Shown here: positions 24,033 to 33,700 of the stretch, one piece after another | How the letters are laid out: each line of letters opens with the position of its first letter | How positions within the stretch are numbered: the stretch's first letter is position 1 | Assembly: GCA_015296065.1 (NCBI GenBank) | Contig: DVDU01000272.1 | Coordinates: 1-50,316, forward strand | Direction of reading: 5' to 3' | DNA length: 50,316 nt | From: Oscillatoriaceae cyanobacterium M33_DOE_052 | GTDB taxonomy: Bacteria > Cyanobacteriota > Cyanobacteriia > Cyanobacteriales > Laspinemataceae | Made by a program: the position numbers and the translations under genes | Notes under the pieces: model-generated | What the model was told of the DNA's origin: nothing | Seen by the model: only the letters and a program-made list of their open reading frames with translations | Database searches by the model: none

Positions 24033-25346
24033 TCAACTTTCCCCACGAGCCGTAGCTTTAGCCTGATTTACATCTACAAACAACAGCAAAATCAACCCCA
24101 AAATAAAAAACACAATCAATCCTAAAATAGAATTGCGTGCCGTTCCGGTAAACTGGCGGATGAGGGCAAATGCTAGAGGCCCCAAAATCGCCGAACCTTT
24201 ATTAAACACCGAGTAAAACCCATAAAACTCGGCTGCTGCTTGAGCGGGAATGATTGCCCCATATAAAGAGCGGCTGAGAGATTGCGCCCCACCCAGAACC
24301 AACCCCACAAACACTGACATGATAAAATATTCACTGGGCGATTGCATGAAATAGGCGTAAATCACCACAAATGACCAGACAATCAAAGTGATAATTAAAG
24401 CATTTTTGGCTGAAATTAGTTCAGCCAGCTTGCTAAAGCCTAGCGCCCCTATCATCCCGATAAACTGAATCATTAAAAGCGCTAACATCAGCACAGTATT
24501 GGAAAATTTTAGCTCTTCTTTGCCAAATATGGTGGCCATACTGATGACAGTTTGAATGCCATTGGTGTAAATCATGTATGCCACCAAAAATAGTAATAGT
24601 TGCCGGAAGCGTCCCGCTTTTCTCATCGTTACCACTAGGCGCACTATGCCCACCCGGATAAATGCCAGCCACTGAGGGAGATGGCGATATTCTGGGGGCA
24701 AAGTTTCAGAATTTTTTGTTTCTTTTAAATAGAATAGTGATATAATAGAAAAACCACCCCACCACAGAGCTGCCATTAAAATCCCTATTCGGGCTGCCAT
24801 TCCTGGGGATATGCCGATTTTATCTCCTAAAGCGATTAAAGCGAGGGCCAGGGCAAATTGCAATCCTCCCCCCACATATCCGCAAGCGAAACCTAACCCG
24901 GAAACCCAATCCATTTTATCTTCTGAGGCGATTTCTGGGAGAAAGGCATCGTAAAAAATATTGGCTCCTACGAAGCCAATTTGGGCGATACTAAATAATA
25001 TTATGGTTGGCCAAATATCACCGGGGCCACAAAAGAAGAGCAAACAGGCGGCGGCGCTACCGGTGTAGCAAAAAGTCATTAAAAATTTCTTTTTTGCGGC
25101 GGAGAAATCGGAGATGGCGCCTAATATGGGGGCAAAAATGAAGACGAAAAAAGATGAAAAGCTGATGGTAAGTCCCCAGAGGACGGTGGCGCTGTAGGTA
25201 GTGCCGCCTATGGTGATGCCGCCCTCGGGGACGATCGCCCCAGCAAAATAAGCAGGAAGTAAGGCGACGGTGACGGTGGTAACGTAGGCGGAATTCGCCC
25301 AATCGTACATCACCCAGCCGAAAATTTGCTTTTTGTCGTTGAGCAT
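24033..25346 (-). CDS. MFS transporter, UMF1/Atg22 family
   Basis: The 437-residue protein has about 12 transmembrane helices. The N-terminus has the UMF1 signature FGWVMYDWANSAYVTTVTVA, with the MFS loop LGAISDFSAAKKKFL and DAFLPEIASEDKMDWVSGLG, characteristic of Atg22-like permeases. The eukaryotic relatives export amino acids from the vacuole; the bacterial substrate is unknown. It ends near the second GGACACGGCA hairpin and is divergent from the EamA transporter gene, which begins 87 bp away. Confidence 0.88.
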   Translation of the reverse strand: MLNDKKQIFGWVMYDWANSAYVTTVTVALLPAYFAGAIVPEGGITIGGTTYSATVLWGLTISFSSFFVFIFAPILGAISDFSAAKKKFLMTFCYTGSAAACLLFFCGPGDIWPTIILFSIAQIGFVGANIFYDAFLPEIASEDKMDWVSGLGFACGYVGGGLQFALALALIALGDKIGISPGMAARIGILMAALWWGGFSIISLFYLKETKNSETLPPEYRHLPQWLAFIRVGIVRLVVTMRKAGRFRQLLLFLVAYMIYTNGIQTVISMATIFGKEELKFSNTVLMLALLMIQFIGMIGALGFSKLAELISAKNALIITLIVWSFVVIYAYFMQSPSEYFIMSVFVGLVLGGAQSLSRSLYGAIIPAQAAAEFYGFYSVFNKGSAILGPLAFALIRQFTGTARNSILGLIVFFILGLILLLFVDVNQAKATARGES

Positions 25347-25433
25347 CTTACCTCCAATTATTGCCGATTAACAATAAGTTATCATTTGATGGGTTAAGCT
25401 GAGTTGAGCAACCCATAGGATGTCGGACATCAG

Positions 25434-26480
25434 ATGATTATGGAATCTATAGCTACTAAAATAGCGAATTTCCGAGATAAAATTCCCGCACGGGCGTACT
25501 TATTGCTAGCGGTGATTATTTTTGCCACGGCGAGTTCTATAGTGCGTCAGCTTACGCAGATTGGGGAGCAAAACCCGATTGCAGGGAAAAATCCTATTTC
25601 ATTTTGTAATGTTTTATTTGTGGGCAATATCGTTGCTCTCATGGTGTTAGTGGCGATTTATGGCAAGCATTGGCACATCAGCAATATCAAGAAACTTTCG
25701 GGCAAACATTGGCTAGGTTTGAGTGCGACAGCAATCCTTTCCGTAGCGTTGGCGCCATCTTTAACCTTCATGGCTTTGTCTCAAACTACCGTGAATAACG
25801 TAGTATTAATTGGGCGCATAGAAACGCCATTGATTCTAGCGTTATCGGTGATTTTGCTGGGGGAGCGGGTAAATCGCTGGGTAGTGACGGGGGCGGCGGT
25901 TTCATTCGTGGGGGTGATCCTCACGATTTTGCTGCAACAGCCTGCAGGGGATATGGGAGAAATGGGGATGGGTTTTACTGTGGGGAAAGGTGAGTTGATG
26001 GCACTGAAAGGAGCAGTAGCGCTGGCGATTTCTACGATTATCAGTAAAGTTACCCTGAAGCAGATTCCTTTAGGGATATTCAGTATTTTTAGGACGGCAG
26101 TGGGAACGGCGGTATTTGCGGCAATTGTGGTGCAAATGTATGGAGTGAATCATTTTGTTACTGTCTTCTCACCGCTGTTGTGGCAATGGATGTTGTTTTA
26201 TGGGGGGGTGATTGTGGTGGGAGGTCAGTTATTGTGGTTTAATGGTTTGAAAAAAGCGGGGGCATCGGATGTATCGATGGCCACTTCTTTTAGCCCGATC
26301 GCCGGGATATTGGCGGCGTATTTGCTGTTAGGAGAACTGCCCACAACGGCGCATTACATCGGTGGGAGTTTAATTTTAGCTGGCATCGCTATCAACCAAA
26401 TTGGATTACGGCAAAAAATCGCCCCCATTGAGGTCAAGGTTAAAAACATGGATATGGAAGCAGGATTTAAGGGAGTTTGA
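25434..26480 (+). CDS. DMT-superfamily (EamA) transporter
   Basis: The 348-residue protein contains ten predicted transmembrane helices in two EamA repeats. Recognisable parts are SLTFMALSQTTVNNVVLIGR and TPLILALSVILLGERVNRWV in the first repeat, and ASDVSMATSFSPIAGILAAY and LLGELPTTAHYIGGSLILAG in the second, the conserved last two helices. The substrate is unknown; many relatives export amino acids or metabolites. The start at 25434 (ATGATTATG) has a second ATG two codons on. Confidence 0.85.
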   Translation: MIMESIATKIANFRDKIPARAYLLLAVIIFATASSIVRQLTQIGEQNPIAGKNPISFCNVLFVGNIVALMVLVAIYGKHWHISNIKKLSGKHWLGLSATAILSVALAPSLTFMALSQTTVNNVVLIGRIETPLILALSVILLGERVNRWVVTGAAVSFVGVILTILLQQPAGDMGEMGMGFTVGKGELMALKGAVALAISTIISKVTLKQIPLGIFSIFRTAVGTAVFAAIVVQMYGVNHFVTVFSPLLWQWMLFYGGVIVVGGQLLWFNGLKKAGASDVSMATSFSPIAGILAAYLLLGELPTTAHYIGGSLILAGIAINQIGLRQKIAPIEVKVKNMDMEAGFKGV

Positions 26481-26628
26481 GGGAAGAGAGGGAGGAGGGG
26501 GAAGAGAGGGAGGAGGGGGGAGATGGGGAGGAGGGGGAAGATTACTTCCCACACTCCCCACGCTCCCCACACTTCCCACACTCCCCACACTCCCCACACT
26601 TCCCACACTCCCCACACTCCCCTACTCC
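26480..26628. repeat. Polypurine tract followed by CTCCCCACA minisatellite
   Basis: Between the convergent EamA and pyruvate kinase genes, a GGGAGGAGGG-type tract (26481-26538) is followed by about eight near-tandem units of (A/G)C(A/T)(C/T)CCCACA type (26544-26624). The two halves are complementary enough to fold into a large G:C-rich hairpin. The array runs into the pyruvate kinase stop codon. Confidence 0.7.
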
Positions 26629-28409
26629 GTGAGGGCGACTTCAGAGCGATCGCTCCCCACGGCGCCAGAATAAATGACACCGCGCTCCATATCCAGAGTC
26701 AGGATGGCACCTTCGCGAATTGCCTTAGTGGCATTTTTTACCCCCACAATCACCGGAATGCCCAGACGCATCCCGATAATGGCGGCGTGACTGGTGAGGC
26801 TTTCCTCTTCCGTGACGACACCTGCGGCTTTGCGCATCGCCTCCACAAAATCGGCGCTGGTGCGGGAGGTGACGAGAATTTCCCCAGGGCTGAAGTTGCC
26901 CACTTCCAGGGCGCTGTGAGCCACGCGAGCGCGACCGCTGACGGATCCTTGACCGAGGGCGATACCCTTACCGAGGATAGAGGTCACGACTTCCACTTTA
27001 ATTAAATCCGTGGAACCGGAGACGCCTTGAAGAGTGCCTGCAGTCATCACCACCAAATCCCCTTCCCCCACAACGTGTTTTTCCAGAGCCACGTTGATAG
27101 CGGCTTGGAAAGTTTGACCAGTGGAGGGTAAATCGAGGACGAGGAGGGGTTTCACGCCCCAGACGAGCTGGAGCTGACGGGCGACATCCACATGGGGAGT
27201 GACCGCCAGGATGGGGGGTTGGGGGCGGAATTTGGAGACATTCCGAGCCGTGGCGCCGCTTTTGGTGAGGGTCATAATGGCAGCGGCGCGCAATTGTTCG
27301 GCGATGTTGCCCACGGCGAGGCTGATGGCGTTGGGAATAGAGCGCACCGTGTCATGGGTGGTGAATTGACCGATCGGCTGGTCATGTTCGATGCGCGCCG
27401 CCACCCGCGCCATTGTGGCTACAGCTTCCACGGGATATTTACCCACAGCGGTTTCGTTGGAAAGCATCACCGCATCCGTGCCATCGAGGATCGCATTAGC
27501 GATGTCCGAGATTTCCGCACGGGTAGCGCGGGGACTGTTGACCATACTATCGAGCATCTGGGTGGCGACGATCGCCGGGATGCCCAGACGGTTGGCCGTG
27601 GCGATAATTCGTTTTTGCACGATCGGCACTTCTTCAGCGGGGATTTCCACCCCCAAATCACCCCGAGCCACCATCACCCCATCACAGAGGGAGAGAATGG
27701 CATCGATTTGCTCTACCGCCTCATGTTTTTCAATTTTGGCAATTACCGGGGCGTGTTTGCCCGTAGAGGATATCAGCTCTTTGATTTCCAGAATATCTTG
27801 CGGGTTGCGCACAAAGCTGAGAGCCACCCAGTCCACCCCTTGGTCAAGACCAAACAAGAGGTCTTGACGGTCTTTTTCCGTCAGGGCTTTGATGGAAAGA
27901 TAGACTCCGGGAAAGTTGACCCCTTTGGAGTTGGAGAGAGTGCCACCCACCACCACGCGGCAGTGGAGTTCACGAGCCGAGCGGTCCACTTTCTCCACCA
28001 CCATTTCCACCCGGCCATCGTCCAGAAGGATAGTAGCACCTTCGGGCACTTCATCGGCCAGGGGTTCATAGGTGACAGAGGAGATTTCCTGGTTGCAGGA
28101 GACTTCTTTACTGGTAAGGATGAAGCGATCGCCTTTTTGCAGGTAGATAGAACCGCACTCAAACTTGCCTAGGCGAATCTTTGGCCCTTGCAGGTCTTGC
28201 AAAATCCCCACGGGCTGGTTCAGCTCGAAAGATATCTGCCGAATCAGGCGGATACTGCGCTGGTGTAAATCGTGACTACCGTGAGAAAAGTTCAGACGCA
28301 GAGTGGTGGCTCCGGCTTCAATTAGGGCGCGGAGTACGTCGGGTTGGCTGGTTGCAGGACCGATTGTGGCCACAATCTTGGTCCGATGGCGAAAGTTGCG
28401 CGTTTGCAT
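26622..28409 (-). CDS. pyk: Pyruvate kinase with C-terminal PEP-utilizer-like domain
   Basis: The 595-residue enzyme converts phosphoenolpyruvate and ADP to pyruvate and ATP. Visible motifs are RTKIVATIGPATSQPD, LRLNFSHGSHD, the active-site region VIAKIEKHEAVEQID with GVMVARGDLGVEI, and MLDSMVNSPRATRAEISDIA. After the regulatory domain, residues about 500-595 form an added PEP-utilising mobile domain (GEILVTSRTSADFVEAMRKA, EEESLTSHAAIIGMRLGIPV) as in Bacillus-type long enzymes. The His of SLTSHAA is present. It is divergent from crtR. Confidence 0.95.
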   Translation of the reverse strand: MQTRNFRHRTKIVATIGPATSQPDVLRALIEAGATTLRLNFSHGSHDLHQRSIRLIRQISFELNQPVGILQDLQGPKIRLGKFECGSIYLQKGDRFILTSKEVSCNQEISSVTYEPLADEVPEGATILLDDGRVEMVVEKVDRSARELHCRVVVGGTLSNSKGVNFPGVYLSIKALTEKDRQDLLFGLDQGVDWVALSFVRNPQDILEIKELISSTGKHAPVIAKIEKHEAVEQIDAILSLCDGVMVARGDLGVEIPAEEVPIVQKRIIATANRLGIPAIVATQMLDSMVNSPRATRAEISDIANAILDGTDAVMLSNETAVGKYPVEAVATMARVAARIEHDQPIGQFTTHDTVRSIPNAISLAVGNIAEQLRAAAIMTLTKSGATARNVSKFRPQPPILAVTPHVDVARQLQLVWGVKPLLVLDLPSTGQTFQAAINVALEKHVVGEGDLVVMTAGTLQGVSGSTDLIKVEVVTSILGKGIALGQGSVSGRARVAHSALEVGNFSPGEILVTSRTSADFVEAMRKAAGVVTEEESLTSHAAIIGMRLGIPVIVGVKNATKAIREGAILTLDMERGVIYSGAVGSDRSEVALTE

Positions 28410-28615
28410 GAACAGAAATCCGTGGGGATAGATGGTGGCGGGATGAAGTTTAAGCTAGTTTCTCATTTAATTGCAGTTGTTTGAGCAAAACTCTCTGCTT
28501 CATAAATACTACTTATACAATTATCCCGGTGGTACAAATGGCTTCACAAAAGTTTATATTAGTTTTTGCCTGCCTTATACTAGGCAAAATTTCGCATTGA
28601 GGAGTAGATAGTGCA

Positions 28616-29539
28616 ATGTCGGAGGCTCAGCTGCCCCTGACCGTACCGAAAGAGTTTCTCGGTCCCCCTGCTGGCAACTTCAATCCCACCCTGGGGATGT
28701 TTTTGGCCGCTGTGGCTTTAGTGGTGCTGTCTGTAATTGGTTATTGGAGTTGGAATTGGCCAGCTTGGTGCTGCTTTGCCATTAACGTCCTAGCTTTGCA
28801 TATGGCGGGGACGGTGATTCACGATGCTTCCCACCACGCAGCGCACCAGTCACGCCTGGTGAATGCGATTATGGGTCACGGTAGCGCCTTGATGTTGGGC
28901 TTTGCCTTCCCGGTGTTTACCCGCGTCCATATGCAGCATCACGCCAACGTGAACGACCCAGAGAACGACCCAGACCATTTTGTTTCCACGGGTGGACCTC
29001 TGTGGGCGATCGCGGCTCGCTTTTTCTACCACGAGGTGTTTTTCTTCAAACGCCGTCTATGGCGTAATTGGGAACTCTTAGAGTGGTTTTTGAGCCGGAT
29101 GGTGGTAGTGGTGGTGGTATGCGCCGCCGTCCATTACGACTTTCTCGGTTACATTCTCAATTTTTGGTTTTCCCCCGCGTTAGTGGTAGGTATCGCCTTG
29201 GGGTTGTTTTTCGACTACCTCCCCCACCGTCCGTTTGTCGAGCGCGATCGCTGGAAAAATGCCCGCATTTATCCCGGGAAGCTGCTCAACATCCTGATTT
29301 TGGGTCAGAACTACCACCTAATCCATCACCTGTGGCCCTCCATCCCCTGGTATCGTTACCAAGGAGCCTACCACGCCACCAAACCCCTCCTAGAAGCCAA
29401 AGGCAGTCCCCTTTGCCTCGGTTTGACCCAGGGAAAAGACTTTTTCAACTTCGTTTACGATATCTTCCTGGGAATTCGCTTCCACCACCAAACCCCCAAA
29501 ACCGAGCCAAAGCTGCCCAACAGCAGCAAAACAGCTTGA
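28616..29539 (+). CDS. crtR: Beta-carotene hydroxylase (CrtR, di-iron membrane fatty-acid-desaturase-like)
   Basis: The 307-residue integral membrane enzyme hydroxylates beta-carotene (and often deoxymyxol) rings to give zeaxanthin and myxol. The His boxes are complete: HDASHH (about 69-74), HMQHH (about 105-109) and HLIHH (about 236-240), and the GNFNPTLGMFLA N-terminus is typical of CrtR. Hydrophobic segments lie between the His boxes. It is transcribed away from pyk with a 206-bp spacer; TATACT at 28576 is a possible -10. A strong terminator follows at 29652. Confidence 0.95.
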   Translation: MSEAQLPLTVPKEFLGPPAGNFNPTLGMFLAAVALVVLSVIGYWSWNWPAWCCFAINVLALHMAGTVIHDASHHAAHQSRLVNAIMGHGSALMLGFAFPVFTRVHMQHHANVNDPENDPDHFVSTGGPLWAIAARFFYHEVFFFKRRLWRNWELLEWFLSRMVVVVVVCAAVHYDFLGYILNFWFSPALVVGIALGLFFDYLPHRPFVERDRWKNARIYPGKLLNILILGQNYHLIHHLWPSIPWYRYQGAYHATKPLLEAKGSPLCLGLTQGKDFFNFVYDIFLGIRFHHQTPKTEPKLPNSSKTA

Positions 29540-29651
29540 GCCAGAGGCCAAAACAGGGGCTGCAGGTAAGCCTAAAGCAATATATACCTCTGCTCGGCTT
29601 ACCTACTGTTCCCGACAAATCAAAGAAGCCATCAATCAGGGTGAAACAACC

Positions 29652-29690
29652 ATGCCATGAGTCCCATCCGACTCATGGCATTATTTTTAT
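29652..29690 (+). terminator. Rho-independent terminator after crtR
   Basis: The perfect 11-bp stem ATGCCATGAGT (29652-29662) / ACTCATGGCAT (29671-29681) with an 8-nt loop is followed by TATTTTTAT. It lies 112 bp after the crtR stop codon. Confidence 0.85.
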
Positions 29691-29760
29691 CATTAGTCAT
29701 TAGTCATTGGTGATTGGTAAAATAATAAGGGACAAAGGACAAAGGACAAAGGACAAATCA
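29690..29760. repeat. Short tandem repeats (CATTAGT and GGACAAA heptamers)
   Basis: TCATTAGTCATTAGTCATTGG is followed by four GGACAAA units (29730-29757), ending just before the Uma2 ATG at 29762. The GACAAAT words recur at 12959-12972, 15181-15235 and 43050-43140, always directly before or after genes. This matches the heptameric STRRs of filamentous cyanobacteria. Confidence 0.7.
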
Positions 29761-29761
29761 C

Positions 29762-30601
29762 ATGACTGCCACTCATCAGCCCCTAACTTTTCCGATAACA
29801 ATTACCTGGCCAATCCTCCCAGATGACTTTATCCTACCAGATGACCCCCGAGAAAATACAGAACATCCTTTATTAGCAAATGCTCTGCGCCAAGCCCTGA
29901 CTCTGGAGTTATCCAAAGACGCTTTAATTACCACAAATTTTGTCCTTTGTGCCGGGATTAATAACCGCATCATTGTGAAAGCCCCCGATTGGATGTACGT
30001 GCGTCCCGTTGACCCCTGGCCACATCCATATCCTCGGCGGAGCTACACCCCCCATACTGAAGGCCCAATTCCCTTAATCGTGATGGAATTCCTCTCAGAA
30101 AACTATGGGGAAGAATACTCAATGGAATTTCAGTCTCGGGTTGGCAAATGGTACTTTTACGAACAAGTGGTTAAAGTGCCAATTTATGTAATTTTTCAAC
30201 CCGAAACCGCGAGATTAGAAGTTTACGCCTTAAAGTCACAAGGATATGAAATTCAAACGCCTTCTTCAGCGGGTCGATATTGGATTCCCGGACTAGAGTT
30301 ATTGTTAGGCATTTGGTGGGGAACCGGTAACAACCGCACGGGGAATTGGTTACGCTGGTGGAATAGCGCCGGAGAAATGCTCCCCTGGCCCGAAGAAGTC
30401 GCCGCAACCGATCGTGAACGAGCGGAAACCGAGCGCCTTCGTGCTGAACAACTAGCGCAACAAGCAGAAACGGAGCGCCAACGGGCACAAACGGAGCGCC
30501 AACGAGCGGACGCGGAGCGCCAAAGAGCAGAAGCGGAGCGGCTTCGCGCTGCACAACTAGAGCAACGGTTGCGGGAATTGGGAGTGGATCCGGATCGTTA
30601 A
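29762..30601 (+). CDS. Uma2 family protein with C-terminal Glu/Arg coiled coil
   Basis: The 279-residue protein has a Uma2 domain (about 30-205: APDWMYVRPVDPWPHPYPRR, IPLIVMEFLSENYGEEYSME with the acidic nuclease-like positions, KVPIYVIFQPETARLEVYAL). A charged heptad region follows (about 218-270) with repeating RAE/RQRA units (ERAETERLRAEQLAQQAETE). This architecture is common in cyanobacteria; the tail probably forms a long coiled coil. The function is unknown. Confidence 0.85.
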   Translation: MTATHQPLTFPITITWPILPDDFILPDDPRENTEHPLLANALRQALTLELSKDALITTNFVLCAGINNRIIVKAPDWMYVRPVDPWPHPYPRRSYTPHTEGPIPLIVMEFLSENYGEEYSMEFQSRVGKWYFYEQVVKVPIYVIFQPETARLEVYALKSQGYEIQTPSSAGRYWIPGLELLLGIWWGTGNNRTGNWLRWWNSAGEMLPWPEEVAATDRERAETERLRAEQLAQQAETERQRAQTERQRADAERQRAEAERLRAAQLEQRLRELGVDPDR

Positions 30602-30611
30602 AAAATTCGTC

Positions 30612-30720
30612 TTCAAGAAACCGGGTTTCTCAGATAGCTACTGCATCCCCACCAGGTTCTAGTGAGGAAATCCGGTTTTTGCGTTGCTTGGGTTTCTGAG
30701 CTAACTGCAGATTCTCTTCC
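30612..30720. repeat. AGAAACCGGGTTTCT-type palindromic repeats
   Basis: The perfect palindrome AGAAACCGGGTTTCT (30618-30632) is followed by degenerate partners (GGAAATCCGGTTTTTG, TGGGTTTCTGAG). Similar words occur at 15240-15330. It fills the space between the Uma2 gene and the large exoprotein gene. Confidence 0.55.
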
Positions 30721-30783
30721 ATCGGGGAACGATCGACCTTGCGGGGAATGTCCACCCTACTATTACGATTACTCATCCATCAT

Positions 30784-33700
30784 ATGAACAAAATCGGGCT
30801 TCTGCTCCTGGCTGTTTTGCCCTTACCTTTGGCAGCTCTCGTGGGTACTGCCCAAACGATCGTCCCCGAAGCCAACAGCACCAACACCCAAGTTACCCCC
30901 AACGGCAACCAAATCAACATCACCGGCGGTCAACTCTCCGGCGACGGTGCCAACCTCTTCCACAGTTTTATCAAATTCAACCTCGATGCTGGTCAAATAG
31001 CCAACTTCAACTCCAACCCCACCATCCAAAATATCTTTGGGCGCATAAGCAGCGGCGAAGCCTCCTTAATTAACGGTTTAATCCAAGTCACCGGCGGCAA
31101 TAGCAACCTATTTTTAATGAACCCAGCGGGCATTCTGTTCGGCCCAAATGCCCGTTTAGATGTTCCTGGTGCATTTACCGCCACCACCGCCACCGCCATT
31201 GGTTTTAATAGTGGCTGGTTTAACGCCGTAGGTGACAATAACTGGGCCACTTTAGTCGGCACACCCACCGCCTGGGACTTTTCCATAGCACAACCAGGGG
31301 CAATTGTCAACCTCGGAGAATTGGCAGTTTCACCAGGTAATGACTTAACCCTCCTCGGCGGGACGGTACTAAGCACTGGTAGCCTCACCGCTCCGGGAGG
31401 AAACCTCACCGTGGTAGCCGTTCCCGGTAGCAATACCCTCCGCATCAGCCAACCGGGACATATTCTCACTTTAGAAATTAGTGCAGTTCCCAATCATACA
31501 TTCTTCAACCCAGCTACATTACCCCAACTGCTCACCGGTGGTGGTGGTAATGCTACCACAGTAAAAATATTAGATGATGGCACGGTGCAGTTAACCGGTT
31601 CTGGTATTCGGGTTGATGCTGGAGATGTGACGATTAATAGTAATAACTTGAGCAATGGCTCAATGGTTACAGAAACGTTGGAGCAACAGCAGTCAGCATC
31701 TTTATTACCGGAATCGACTTATAACCATGTCACCCTCGCCGCTGACCAAAACCTGAATATAGTTAATACCAAAATCGAAGCTACTGGCGATATCCAGCTG
31801 CAAGCGGGAGAAACTTTGCAGGTTCGGGATGGTTTGATCAGCGCTGATGGCACCCTAAAACTCACAGGAATTGATATTCAAATGTCGGCGCCCCAGAGTT
31901 TTCTAAACTACTTCCGGGGAGGAGAAAATCTAGAAATAAATGCTAATATAATTAGCGCTACTGGCAGCGTCGGTTTTGACACCGGGGGGAATTTTACCGC
32001 ATCAAGAGATTTCCGTAGTTCCAGCAGCACTGGTATCACAGCGGCAGGGAATATTACTCTGGGTAATTACACGGGACAGAATCTGGAAGCGATCGCGGGT
32101 GGTAGGATCACCACAGGCAATATCACCCTCCCTTTGGTGCCAGAAAGCGACGGCGGCGGCATCAGTTATGCTAATTTAAATGCAGGCCAAGACGTGGAAA
32201 CTGGCAATATTGCTGGTGTTGGTAGCGGTGTAAACATCCGCACCCAGGGCAGTATCAATGCTGGGGATATCGCAATTGATGGCATCGACGGCAGTAGTGT
32301 GGTCTTGAACAGTAAAAATGACATAACCGCCAGAAATATCCGCATCAGCACCAACGCCACAACTAACACCGGCATCATAGTTTCTAGCGAGGAGGGAAAT
32401 GTTGACACCAGTGCAGGCAATATTGAAATTATTTCCCCCACCGGCCCCACCGGCGGCACCAGTGTTTATGCTGGGGAGGGCAATGTAGCTACCGGCGGTG
32501 TCAGAGCGGGCAGCGTCACCGTTTATGCTGGGGGTAACAGCCTCACCACTGGGGGAGATATTGCCGCCAAAAAAGATGTGCAAATCATCAGTCAAGGCAG
32601 CATCAATACGAGAAATAGTGCCGTAACTTCTCAAGGCGGCAACATCACCATTTATGGCGATCGCGATGTCACTACCAGCAACGTCTCCAGCAATGGCGGC
32701 AATATCGCCATTACCAGCAGCAGAGGCGTCATCGATACTAGAGCGGGTGCGGTAGATGGTGGCGGCGGCAATATCAATATAAATGCGGCGGTTAATTTCC
32801 GAGGCGGCAGAGTCAGTTCTAACGGCGGCAACGTGAGTATTATCTACAGTGCCAGAGACTTGAACCGGAGCAGCGGTGGTACAGGGACAGCAGTGGCCGA
32901 TCGTCCCCCAGTGTTAATGCCTCCCCTCAACCCCTTCGTGCTATTTCCTTCCGATGAAACCCTCCCACCACCGCCAGAACCGGGGCCGACATTGACGCCA
33001 AACCCCATCCCAGAACCAGTGCCACCCCCGATATCTGGCTCTGTGATCCCAGAACCAGCGCCAGTGGTGCAACCACCAGTCGCACAACCACCAGTCACAC
33101 AACCGCCAGTAACACCCCCAGTAGTGGCGGAACCAACCCCAGTGGTGTCAGTTCCAGACAGACCGCAGCCAGTGGACGGACCACCAATCGTGGCACCAGT
33201 ACCAGTAGTGACTGATTCGGGTAATGGAGGTGTGCGCGGTCCCACATCCCAACCACCAACAGACCCAACCCCAACAGAATTGAAACCAAATGCCGATGTA
33301 GAATCCAATTTTGTGGCCAAAAACACCACTACCAGCAACTTCAGTGCTAGTCGGCGAGCCTCCTCTGTGCAAGTCCCCGCCTGTTGGGACTCAGTGCGCA
33401 TCGGCGGCGTGTTGCGGGAATATCAAAAAGCCGCCACCTGCTACGAGCAAAGTTTAGTCGCCGCACGACAGCAGCAAAACCCCGTATTTGAAGAGCAAAC
33501 CCTCAGCAATTTGGGAGTCACTTACTTTCAGCTCGGAGAATACGCCAAAGCCTTAACAGCCCACGAACAGCAACTGGCTATAGCCATTAGTCGGCAAGAC
33601 CCCACGGCCAAAGGTCAAGCCCTGGTAGGCTTAGGTACGGTTTTCGTTGCCCTAGGCAACTATGAAAAAGCCATAGAATATTACGAGGAAAGTTTACAGC

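Noticed and set aside
27192-28172. Long + strand ORF (326 codons) across the pyruvate kinase gene
   Set aside because: It is antisense to a clear, full-length pyk and shows no family motif.
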